Below are positions 9,063-15,723 of a stretch of 64,000 bases of DNA, piece by piece. Position 1 is the first letter of the stretch. Each line of letters begins with the position of its first letter. Position numbers and translations under genes: made by a program. The notes beneath the pieces are model-generated. The model ran no database searches, was not told the DNA's origin, and saw only the letters and a list, made by a program, of their open reading frames with translations. The DNA comes from Actinotalea alkalitolerans (GTDB lineage Bacteria; Actinomycetota; Actinomycetes; Actinomycetales; Cellulomonadaceae): positions 248,001 to 312,000 of the forward strand of contig NZ_JAMBPP010000005.1 in the NCBI RefSeq assembly GCF_023369855.1, written 5' to 3'.

Positions 9063-9417
9063 GAGGTGCTCCCCCTGCCGGTGGTGGGTGCAGGACGGCG
9101 TGGACGCCACCGGCGACCTGGTCCCACAGTGCTCGTGCCTCGTCGAGCTCGGTGCGTCCCGCGGCGGTGATCCGGTAGTAGCGGCGGCGCTGCCCGCGGT
9201 CGGTCCGGACGACGTACCCCTCGATCAGGTTGCGGCGTTCGAGTCGCGCGACCAGTGGGTAGATCGACCCGTCCCGGACGATGCCCAGCCCTGCCCGGCG
9301 AAGCTCGGCGGCCAGCTCGTAGCCGTACCGGTCGCGCTCGGCCACGAGGGACAGCAGACAGGCGTCGAGGATCCCGCGCAGGATGCGCGACCCGCGCTCG
9401 CTACCGTCGGTGTCCAC
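9049..9417 (-). CDS. PadR-family transcriptional regulator
   Basis: A 122-aa PadR winged-helix repressor: RILRGILDACLLSLVAERDRYGYEL, split here as RILRGILDACLL and AERDRYGYEL, then GSIYPLVARLERRNLI (recognition region) and YYRITAAGRTEL (wing). It is the first gene of a three-gene operon with two HAAS membrane proteins and overlaps the second by 14 nt. The start is uncertain: GTG at 9417 is preferred because the alternative GTG at 9432 lies in the arm of the inverted repeat thought to be the operator. It likely represses its own operon. Confidence 0.85.
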   Translation of the reverse strand: MDTDGSERGSRILRGILDACLLSLVAERDRYGYELAAELRRAGLGIVRDGSIYPLVARLERRNLIEGYVVRTDRGQRRRYYRITAAGRTELDEARALWDQVAGGVHAVLHPPPAGGAPHGDA

Positions 9418-9424
9418 CCTCGTA

Positions 9425-9455
9425 CCTTGCACTGCATGTGCCTTGCGGTGCAAGG
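9425..9455. promoter_or_regulatory. inverted-repeat operator upstream of PadR operon
   Basis: CCTTGCAC (9425-9432) and GTGCAAGG (9448-9455) are perfect 8-nt arms separated by 15 nt. The spacer contains a smaller GCAC-n5-GTGC repeat that uses part of the left arm. Position just upstream of the regulator start fits PadR autoregulation. Confidence 0.6.
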
Positions 9456-9473
9456 GTCGGACGGCCCAGCCCC

Positions 9474-9797
9474 TCAGCGCGTCAGTGCCCCGCGCGCTCG
9501 CGGTGCGTCGACGAGCCCGTAGGTCACGATCCCCAGCACCACCGACGCGGCGGCGACGGCCCCCCAGCTGCCGAGCGCCCCCGCCATGAGGTGCGAGAGC
9601 ACGAAGCACGCCGCGCCCACCAGCACGACGACGGCGATCCGCCACCAGGGGGTCCGGCGGACCTCTCGGGCGACGCACCAGCCGGTGCCGGCCAGGACGA
9701 CGACGGCGCCGGCCCACCTCAGGTCGGTCAGCTGCGCGGCGGCGAAGCCCACGACGAGACTCAGACCCGCGATCAGGGCGGTGGGCAGGCGCGGCAC
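9474..9797 (-). CDS. small multipass membrane protein
   Basis: A 107-aa hydrophobic protein with three to four membrane helices (ALIAGLSLVVGFAAAQL; GAVVVLAGTGWCVA; WRIAVVVLVGAACFVLSHLM; WGAVAAASVVLGIVTYGLV). I recognise no named domain. The GTG at 9797 is chosen because TACAGT ends exactly 6 nt before it and the first helix follows directly; the longer frame to 9860 lacks these. It is divergent from the lipoprotein at 9846. Confidence 0.65.
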   Translation of the reverse strand: MPRLPTALIAGLSLVVGFAAAQLTDLRWAGAVVVLAGTGWCVAREVRRTPWWRIAVVVLVGAACFVLSHLMAGALGSWGAVAAASVVLGIVTYGLVDAPRARGALTR

Positions 9798-9803
9798 GGC
9801 GTC

Positions 9804-9838
9804 ACTGTACGGCGCACGACGGCCCGACGGCCTAGCCT
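9804..9838. promoter_or_regulatory. back-to-back leaderless promoters
   Basis: TACAGT (9804-9809, minus strand) ends 6 nt before the GTG at 9797, and TAGCCT (9833-9838, plus strand) ends 7 nt before the GTG at 9846. The two start codons are only 48 nt apart, so both transcripts must start within this stretch. Confidence 0.55.
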
Positions 9839-9845
9839 CGACGGA

Positions 9846-10424
9846 GTGCGCCACCGTCACCGACTCCTCCCCGTACCGTTCGGCGTTGCGACGCTGGCTC
9901 TGATCCTCGTCGCGTGCGCGGGGGCGGATGAGCCACCGCCGAGCGACCCGCCCGTGCAGGACCGTGTGACGACCGACGCCCCGACCGCCCCGTCCGACGG
10001 GCCCACCGCCGGGTCGCCGTCGGCCGACCTGTCGTCGTTCCCCGACCGGGACGAGGTGGAGGCCGCGCTGGTCGAGGGCGAGCCCGGTGAGGTCGACCCG
10101 ACCCCGCCGCAGACCGCGTTCTTCGCGTCGCTGGTCCCCGGCCAGCCGGAGGTCCTCTCCGACGAGCGTGCGGCGGCCGGGGGGACGGTGAGCCTGCGGG
10201 TCGCTTGCACGACGCGCTCAGGCGGTGACGTCATGATCGACCTGGCCCTCGCGGACGGCACGCCGGTGACCGACTACCCCGCACCGTGCGGAGCCGTCAC
10301 CGCGACGGGCCACTCGATCGCGACCAGCCGGACCCCGGCTCTCGAGGTCGACGGGCCGTACACGGTGACCGTCGTCGCCGAGGAGGACGCGGTCGTCGGG
10401 GTGGGCCTGGTCGACGTCGGCTGA
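9846..10424 (+). CDS. putative lipoprotein of unknown function
   Basis: A 192-aa exported lipoprotein. Basic start, hydrophobic stretch and lipobox (ALILVACAG) within the first 25 residues, then a Pro/Thr/Ser-rich linker of about 35 residues and a beta-rich domain with two Cys residues (VACTTRSGG and PAPCGAV) that may form a disulfide. No named family recognised. No Shine-Dalgarno sequence precedes the GTG; the spacing from TAGCCT suggests a leaderless message. Confidence 0.65.
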   Translation: MRHRHRLLPVPFGVATLALILVACAGADEPPPSDPPVQDRVTTDAPTAPSDGPTAGSPSADLSSFPDRDEVEAALVEGEPGEVDPTPPQTAFFASLVPGQPEVLSDERAAAGGTVSLRVACTTRSGGDVMIDLALADGTPVTDYPAPCGAVTATGHSIATSRTPALEVDGPYTVTVVAEEDAVVGVGLVDVG

Positions 10425-10484
10425 CCCCGAGGGTGCTGTGTCCACAGGATCCCCCTTCGGGCCCCACGGACGGACGGCCGTTGC

Positions 10485-10490
10485 TAGGGT
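10485..10490 (+). promoter_or_regulatory. -10 element of DUF6318 lipoprotein 1
   Basis: TAGGGT, set in TTGCTAGGGTCCG (10481-10493), ends 9 nt before the ATG at 10500. The same 13-nt sequence with one change precedes the second DUF6318 gene at 41101. Confidence 0.5.
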
Positions 10491-10499
10491 CCGTTGACC

Positions 10500-11099
10500 A
10501 TGAACCAGGGGGCAGTTTCGACCGGTCTGTCATGTCTTCGTCGGGTGCGCGGTGCCCTGCTGCTCGCGGGGGCCCTCGTGCTCGTCACCGGGTGCGCCGC
10601 GGAGGTCGCGCCGCAACCCATCCAGACGCTCCCCGCGCCCAGCCCGTCACCGGCTCCCGAGGTGGACACGGTGCTCGCGCCGCAGCGGACCCCCGAGATG
10701 GAACGGGACGACGGCGTCGGGGCGGCCGCCGCGGCGCAGTACTTCCTGCACCTGTTCACCTACGTGCTCGCGACGGGCGACCTCACCGAGTGGGACGAGG
10801 TCACGTGGGAGGAGTGCCAGTCCTGCGCGGCGATCCGAGACGACGTCCTCAGGGTCTACGGAGGTGGCGGTCACTTCGCCCCGGGTGTCATCTCGATCGA
10901 GTCAGCCGTCGCAGGTCCACGGCACGAGCTCCTTGGCGGGTTCCTTGTCGAGGTCGCCTTCTCTCTCGTGGCCGGGGCTGAGTACGACGCGGCGGGTCAG
11001 GAGGTCGCGACGGCGACCGAGCAGGAGTCGACGGTCGGCGTCGATGTGATCTGGCAGGGCCAGTGGATTCTCGTCGGCCTGAGCGACGGTGAGCAATGA
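10500..11099 (+). CDS. DUF6318 family lipoprotein (copy 1)
   Basis: A 199-aa exported lipoprotein. Signal peptide and lipobox (LVLVTGCAA) are followed by a Pro/Ser-rich linker and a DUF6318-type domain with AAAAAQYFLHLFTYVLATGDL and a CxxC (ECQSCAAI), close to the second copy at 41101. The domain resembles NTF2-like folds in outline, but its role is unknown. It overlaps the next gene by 4 nt (ATGA), so the PKD protein is made from the same message. A TTG at 10494 is an alternative start. Confidence 0.75.
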   Translation: MNQGAVSTGLSCLRRVRGALLLAGALVLVTGCAAEVAPQPIQTLPAPSPSPAPEVDTVLAPQRTPEMERDDGVGAAAAAQYFLHLFTYVLATGDLTEWDEVTWEECQSCAAIRDDVLRVYGGGGHFAPGVISIESAVAGPRHELLGGFLVEVAFSLVAGAEYDAAGQEVATATEQESTVGVDVIWQGQWILVGLSDGEQ

Positions 11100-11971
11100 G
11101 CATCCTCGACAGGGGGGCCGCGCCCTTGCTGACGGTACTTGTCGGCGTATCCATGTGGCAGGTCTCGCCGACACCACCACCATCGCCCGGCGTGAACGCT
11201 CTGAACGACGGATACGTGGTCGATGCTGAGACCTTTCGGCCGTCCGGGGCCAGGACGTCGTCTGTTGACGATGACTCCCGGATCACCCCTCCCGTCTACG
11301 AGCACAAGCGCCCCCCGCTGCGCTTCTGCGGGACCGTCGACGCCTCCTCGGCCGGGGTGCCCTGCGTGGACGGCGCCGAGTCCGGCGACGTCGTCCGGAT
11401 GTGCGCGGACGGCTCGGTCGCTCTGGCACCGTTGATGCGCCGTCAGGTGGGCCCGGACCTCTCGGTGCCCGGCCCCTGGGTGCAGGTCGACCGGGGCGGT
11501 TGTCCCGAGGACCCGGCTGTCACCGTGACGCTGAGCGCCGAGGAGTTCCGGCGGTTGCCGTTGACCTCGTCGGTGCCCTCCGTCCAGCCCGCTGACGGTC
11601 AGGGCCTGGTGAACCTGGACATGATCCTGATCACGGACTCGGACCCGCAGACCCTGTCCACGACGGTCCTGGACGTCCCGGTGACGGTGATCGCGACGCC
11701 GGTCCGGTTCACCTGGACCTTCGGTGACGGCTCGGAGCCGTTGGTCACGACGGAGCCGGGGGCCCCGTACCCGCACCAGACGGTCGGGTACTCCTACCGT
11801 GAGCCGGGGGCCTTCGCGATCCAGCTGACCACGGCCTGGTCGGGGCGGTACCAGGTCGACGGTGCAGGCCCGTGGATCGACGTCGCGGGGACGGCCGAGA
11901 CGGTCTCGGAGGCGTTCCCGGTCACCATCCACGAGGCCCGGACCTACCTCGTCGACGGCACCTGGGGCTAG
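11096..11971 (+). CDS. PKD-domain exported protein
   Basis: A 291-aa protein with a hydrophobic N-terminus (APLLTVLVGVSMW), a low-complexity linker and a small Cys-containing region (LRFCGTVD, VPCVDGA, VRMCADG). The C-terminal half is PKD-like, shown by FTWTFGDGSEP and YSYREPGAFAIQLTTAWSGRY, the usual FGDG and YxYxxPG signatures. PKD domains are immunoglobulin-like adhesive or spacer modules outside the cell. The start codon overlaps the DUF6318 stop. A surface complex of the two proteins is plausible but inferred only from coupling. Confidence 0.75.
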   Translation: MSILDRGAAPLLTVLVGVSMWQVSPTPPPSPGVNALNDGYVVDAETFRPSGARTSSVDDDSRITPPVYEHKRPPLRFCGTVDASSAGVPCVDGAESGDVVRMCADGSVALAPLMRRQVGPDLSVPGPWVQVDRGGCPEDPAVTVTLSAEEFRRLPLTSSVPSVQPADGQGLVNLDMILITDSDPQTLSTTVLDVPVTVIATPVRFTWTFGDGSEPLVTTEPGAPYPHQTVGYSYREPGAFAIQLTTAWSGRYQVDGAGPWIDVAGTAETVSEAFPVTIHEARTYLVDGTWG

Positions 11972-12125
11972 CGACTCCCCGCCCACCTGACCGCCCCCAG
12001 GAAGGTGCTGGAACTCACCCGCTCCTGGGCACAAATCCCCATCCGCGGTGGTTGCAGAGAGGAGACAATGGTGGTGTCGGTGACCCCGACTCCACGTACC
12101 CGCGAACCACACCCCGGAGCGCCAG

Positions 12126-12368
12126 ATGAGCACCATGCAGATCCTTCCCCCGAACGCCCCACCTGCCCACTCGCCGTTGTCGACGGTGCGCGAGGCTGTC
12201 CGCTGGGTGCGTGAGACGCCGTCCCCCCAGTGGGAGGGCGACGCGGGCGACAAGGCCACGTTCCTCGGCTACGTCGGGGCCAGCATGCTCGTCTGGATCG
12301 CGGTCGGCGTGCTGGGCATGGCCGCGGTCGGCGAGGGCCTGAAGGCGCTCGCCTCGGTCCTGGGCTGA
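12126..12368 (+). CDS. small membrane protein
   Basis: An 80-aa protein with a polar N-terminal half and one membrane helix (ATFLGYVGASMLVWIAVGVLG, shown here as YVGASMLVWIAVGVLG) near residues 48-68. No family recognised. GGAG lies about 8 nt upstream of the ATG, and a hairpin follows the stop codon. It is separated from the PKD gene by 154 nt, in which I see no other gene. Confidence 0.6.
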   Translation: MSTMQILPPNAPPAHSPLSTVREAVRWVRETPSPQWEGDAGDKATFLGYVGASMLVWIAVGVLGMAAVGEGLKALASVLG

Positions 12369-12384
12369 GCGACCGCACGCACTC

Positions 12385-12432
12385 CGCGACCCGGGGATCA
12401 CGTCGTCGATCGGCGGCGTGATCTCGGTCGCG
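12385..12432 (+). terminator. compound hairpin terminator
   Basis: Outer arms CGCGACC and GGTCGCG and inner arms GATCACG and CGTGATC nest into one interrupted stem, 17 nt past the stop codon of the 80-aa membrane protein gene. Confidence 0.5.
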
Positions 12433-12452
12433 GACCCCACCCGCCCCCGCAG

Positions 12453-12458
12453 TACAGT
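12453..12458 (+). promoter_or_regulatory. -10 element of DUF4240 gene
   Basis: TACAGT ends 6 nt before the ATG at 12465; no ribosome-binding sequence fits in the remaining space. Confidence 0.5.
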
Positions 12459-12464
12459 CCGACA

Positions 12465-13007
12465 ATGGACAAGACCGATGTGTGGGAGCTGGTCGAGCAG
12501 GCGCGGTCGCAGGTCGTCGACGCCGATGACGTGGATGCCGTCGCGCAGCGGATGGCCGAGCTCCTCGCCACGCACCAGCCGGACCAGATCGCGGCCTTCG
12601 ACCGGCCGCTGAGCGACCTGGTCGCCGAGTCCTACCTGGCCCCGCTGTGGGCCGCGGCGTACGTGATCAACGGTGGCGCCTCCGACGACGGCTTCGACTA
12701 CTTCCGGGGCTGGCTGATCGGCCAGGGGCGCGGCGTCTACGAGCGGGCGCTGGCCGACCCGGACAGCCTCGCCGACGTCCCCGCCGTCGTCGAGGCGGCC
12801 GACGAGGACGACGTCCTCGAGAGCGAGGACATGCTCAGCGTCGCCTGGGACGCCTACGAGGCGGCAACCGGTGGCGAGCTCCCGGCGACCAGGGGCGGGT
12901 CGCCCCGCCCGCCTCTCGACCCCGACTGGGACTTCGACTTCGACGACGACGACGAGATGTCTGCCCGACTGCCGCGACTGACCGCCCTCTTCTACGACGA
13001 GGACTGA
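12465..13007 (+). CDS. DUF4240 domain-containing protein
   Basis: A 180-aa cytoplasmic protein. The DUF4240 hallmarks are the starting MDKTDVWELVEQAR and the central LWAAAYVINGGASDDGFDYF-type stretch, here visible as AAYVINGGASDDGFDYFRGW. The C-terminus is very acidic (FDFDDDDE). DUF4240 proteins are found widely in actinobacteria and their function is unknown. It appears monocistronic, 34 nt before the oxidase gene, which has its own GTG start. Confidence 0.85.
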   Translation: MDKTDVWELVEQARSQVVDADDVDAVAQRMAELLATHQPDQIAAFDRPLSDLVAESYLAPLWAAAYVINGGASDDGFDYFRGWLIGQGRGVYERALADPDSLADVPAVVEAADEDDVLESEDMLSVAWDAYEAATGGELPATRGGSPRPPLDPDWDFDFDDDDEMSARLPRLTALFYDED

Positions 13008-13041
13008 GCCGCCGGCTCGGACGACCAGGGACGACGGCCGC

Positions 13042-14223
13042 GTGCAGACCTACGACGTGATCGTCCTGGGTGTCGGCTCGATGGGTGGCGCCGCTGCCGC
13101 GGAGCTCGCGGGCCGCGGTCTGCGGGTGCTCGGGCTCGAGCAGTTCTGGCCCGGCCACGACCGCGGTTCGGCGCACGGCGGGACGCGCATCGTGCGGCAG
13201 TCGTACTTCGAGGGGGCGGCGTACGTCCCGTTGCTGCGGCGCGCCTACGTGGGGTGGCGGGCACTCGAGGAGGCGTCGGGCCGTGAGCTGCTGACGCTCT
13301 GCGGTGGCCTGTACGTCGGCGACGAGGACAGTGCCGTGGTGGTCGGCAGCCTTGCGTCCGCCAGGGAGCACGGTCTCGCGTACGAGCTGCTCTCGGCGGG
13401 GGAGATCCGTCGCCGCTTCCCGACCATGGCCCCCGCCCCGCACGCCGTCGGGGTGTACGAGGCGGCCGCCGGCTACACCCGCCCCGAGGAGACGACGTTC
13501 GCGACGGTCCAGGTCGCACGGTCGCACGGGGCGGAGATCCGGTTCGACGAGCGGGTGGTGCGGTGGTCCCCGACGCCCGGTGGCGGGGTGCAGGTCGAGA
13601 CCGTGAACGGCACCTACGGGGCCGACCGGCTGGTGGTCACCCCCGGCGCCTGGGCACCGGAGCTCCTCGGTGACCTCGCCCTCCCGCTGCGCGTCGAACG
13701 GCAGATGTTCGCCTGGTTCACTCCCGAGCTCACCGACGCCGTGCCGTACGCGCGCTACACCGACGTCGAGCACCCGGTCTACGTCGAGGAGACCGACGGC
13801 AACGGCATCCTGTACGGCTTCCCGATGGTCGACGGTCCCGACGGCGGCCTCAAGCTCGCCTTCTTCCGGCAGGACGGCCCACCCACCACCCCGCAGGGCG
13901 TGGACCGCACCGTCCACCCGCACGAGGTCGCCGCGCTGCGCAGTCGGGCGCTCGAGCTCTTCCCCCACCTGACCGGCCCCCTGGTGACCGCCAAGACCTG
14001 CCTCTACACCACGACCCGCGACGAGCACTTCGTCGTCGGCCTGCATCCCGGGGTGCCGCAGGTCGCTGTGGCCTGCGGGTTCTCCGGGCACGGGTTCAAG
14101 TTCGTGCCCGTGATCGGCGAGGTCCTCGCCGACCTCGTCGTCGACGGAGCGACCCCGCATGACATCACGCTGTTCGACCCGCTGCGCGGCGGGCTGCGCC
14201 CCAGGGCCGATCGGGTGACGTAG
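13042..14223 (+). CDS. solA: N-methyl-L-tryptophan / monomeric sarcosine oxidase
   Basis: A 393-aa FAD enzyme of the MSOX/MTOX family that oxidatively demethylates N-methylated amino acids, giving formaldehyde, the amino acid and H2O2. The dinucleotide fold GVGSMGG sits at residues 10-16, SAHGGTRIVRQ matches the conserved active-site region, and Cys320 in TAKTCLYT is the expected covalent flavin site. GFSGHGFKF near the C-terminus is also characteristic. Length matches the family. The GTG start leads straight into the first beta strand. The natural substrate is not fixed by sequence. Confidence 0.88.
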   Translation: MQTYDVIVLGVGSMGGAAAAELAGRGLRVLGLEQFWPGHDRGSAHGGTRIVRQSYFEGAAYVPLLRRAYVGWRALEEASGRELLTLCGGLYVGDEDSAVVVGSLASAREHGLAYELLSAGEIRRRFPTMAPAPHAVGVYEAAAGYTRPEETTFATVQVARSHGAEIRFDERVVRWSPTPGGGVQVETVNGTYGADRLVVTPGAWAPELLGDLALPLRVERQMFAWFTPELTDAVPYARYTDVEHPVYVEETDGNGILYGFPMVDGPDGGLKLAFFRQDGPPTTPQGVDRTVHPHEVAALRSRALELFPHLTGPLVTAKTCLYTTTRDEHFVVGLHPGVPQVAVACGFSGHGFKFVPVIGEVLADLVVDGATPHDITLFDPLRGGLRPRADRVT

Positions 14224-14278
14224 GCGGCAGAGCGTCACATACCGGACGGGTCGCGCTCCTTCCCCTCAGGAGGTGGCG

Positions 14279-14707
14279 ATGACCCACGACGGCACGACTC
14301 CCCACGGCACGACTCCCCACGGCACGGCCCCCGACGAGACGACCACCGACAGTGCGACCGCCGCGCCCGACGAGCCCGGCACCACCGCAGGCGACCCCCC
14401 GTCGGCCCTGGAGCTCACCCGGCGGGTGCGGACCGAGGCGCTGCTCGGAGTCATCGCGATCGCCATCGTGGTCCTCACCGCGCTGCCCGACCTCGGCCCG
14501 CTCGCCGCCGATCCGCCGACGAGCGAGGAGAGCGTGAGCGTCCCGTCGCCCGCGGTGACGACGCCCGCGTCCGTCGTGCGTCCCGTGCAGAGCCCCGGGA
14601 GCCCGCTGCGCAGCGGGCTCCTAGTCCAGGATCGCTGTGGCCTCGACCTCGACGAGGACGTCCGGCTCGAAGAGGTGGTCCACCCCGATCAAGGAGGCCG
14701 GTGGTAG
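14279..14707 (+). CDS. small single-pass membrane protein with low-complexity N-terminus
   Basis: A 142-aa protein whose start is well supported: AGGAGG lies 6 nt before the ATG. The N-terminus contains a 5-residue tandem repeat (DGTTP/HGTTP/HGTAP) and a Thr/Asp-rich stretch. One membrane helix is predicted (ALLGVIAIAIVVLTALPDL). Past residue 106 the frame runs through a perfect palindrome at 14598-14621 and 84 nt into the antisense strand of ridA. A TAG in the +1 frame at 14622 lies just after the palindrome, so the C-terminus may reflect a frameshift. No family recognised. Confidence 0.5.
   Translation: MTHDGTTPHGTTPHGTAPDETTTDSATAAPDEPGTTAGDPPSALELTRRVRTEALLGVIAIAIVVLTALPDLGPLAADPPTSEESVSVPSPAVTTPASVVRPVQSPGSPLRSGLLVQDRCGLDLDEDVRLEEVVHPDQGGRW
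14598..14621. terminator. 24-bp perfect palindrome, bidirectional terminator
   Basis: GGAGCCCGCTGC followed directly by GCAGCGGGCTCC forms a 12-bp stem with no spacer. It sits at the stop codon of the minus-strand ridA gene, between it and the convergent small membrane protein gene. Confidence 0.6.
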
Positions 14708-15031
14708 GGGGCGCGGCAGCCGGAGCTCCTCGGCGACCGACTCGATGCCCGCCATGAGCGGTTCGATCTTCTCGGGGCTCCACTGCGTGACGTAGAAGGT
14801 CAGGCGCAACACGTCAGCGAAGGACGCACCGGTGCCTGCCAGGGCTCGGCTGGTGTTGCGCAGGGCCTGGGCGACCTGTCCGGACAGGTCGCTCGGGGAG
14901 ACCGGGGTCCCGCTTCCGTCGCGCGCCACCTGTCCGCTGATGTGGATGTGCCGAGTCCCGGTGCCGACCGCGACGTGGTGGTAGGGGGTGTTCGGGAGCA
15001 GGCCTTCTGGTGTGAAGCGGTTGACGGGCAT
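14621..15031 (-). CDS. RidA/YjgF family protein
   Basis: A 136-aa RidA-like protein, probably a trimeric enamine/imine deaminase that detoxifies reactive intermediates from PLP enzymes. The fold signatures are HIHISGQVARDGSG, SGQVAQALRNTSRAL and VEVEATAI near the C-terminus. Strong ribosome site AAGGAG precedes the ATG at 15031. It is divergent from an HxlR regulator with shared control sequences between them, so expression is probably regulated by that protein. The subfamily (true RidA or Rid4-7) cannot be decided here. Confidence 0.85.
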   Translation of the reverse strand: MPVNRFTPEGLLPNTPYHHVAVGTGTRHIHISGQVARDGSGTPVSPSDLSGQVAQALRNTSRALAGTGASFADVLRLTFYVTQWSPEKIEPLMAGIESVAEELRLPRPLPPASLIGVDHLFEPDVLVEVEATAILD

Positions 15032-15070
15032 GGTGCTCTCCTTCATGCGAGGAAACGGTTGGTCTACTCT

Positions 15071-15107
15071 TGATACCTGGTAGATGGAAGACACTGCAAC
15101 GAGACCA
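15071..15107. promoter_or_regulatory. candidate HxlR operators between ridA-like and hxlR-like genes
   Basis: ATACCTGGTAG (15071-15081) holds the palindrome TACCTGGTA, and ACCAGGT recurs at 15101-15107 in inverted orientation. Both lie between the divergent start codons at 15031 and 15114. This is where an HxlR dimer would control both genes. Confidence 0.45.
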
Positions 15108-15113
15108 GGTTTC

Positions 15114-15515
15114 ATGAGCGATACCCCGACCGGACACCCCGATGCGCTGCGCATCGACGCCCCGCACCGCGAGCTGCTGGATCAGGTGCTCGACAAGTGG
15201 TCGTTGAGCGTCCTCAACGAGCTGTGCGAGCGACCGTGCAGGTTCAACGAGCTGCGCAGGGCGGTCCCGGCGGTGACGCAGAAGTCGCTCACCGCCACGC
15301 TGCGCCGGCTCGAACGCAACGGCATCATCCAGCGGATCGTCATCGACACCCGGCCGGTAGCGGTCGAGTACCGGATCACCATGCTGGGGAAGACCCTGCG
15401 CGACCCGGTGGACGTCCTGCTGCAGTGGGCGGATGCGCACCTGCCGCAGATCGAGCGTGCTCGGGCGGAGTTCGACAGCGGACCCGTTGACCTGGCTCAC
15501 CCGCGACAGCCGTGA
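15114..15515 (+). CDS. HxlR-family winged-helix regulator
   Basis: A 133-aa HxlR-type regulator. After a short N-terminus come WSLSVLNELCERPCRFNEL, RAVPAVTQKSLTATLRRLE (recognition helix) and RNGIIQRIV with the beta-wing ending VEYRITMLGKTL, all in the usual order. These proteins often sense redox state or electrophiles; the single N-terminal Cys seen in some redox sensors may correspond to ELCERPC here. ATG 15114 is preferred over 15084 because the latter lies between the candidate operators. Confidence 0.85.
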   Translation: MSDTPTGHPDALRIDAPHRELLDQVLDKWSLSVLNELCERPCRFNELRRAVPAVTQKSLTATLRRLERNGIIQRIVIDTRPVAVEYRITMLGKTLRDPVDVLLQWADAHLPQIERARAEFDSGPVDLAHPRQP

Positions 15516-15723
15516 GCTGCAGCACCGCTGCACCAGACCCTCGTGATCATGGAGAGATCCGCTAGCCCATTCGGGTGACACGGCCGCGCCGGGTATGTCA
15601 GGGTTGCTAACTAATTGCCCGGCGGTGCTGTCCCCGTACGGACGCGTCGCCGCGCCCGTGCGACCGGTGTCGCGGGCCCGCACCTGCGCGCCGGGGGCGC
15701 GCGGGCACACCCAGGGGGAGTAG

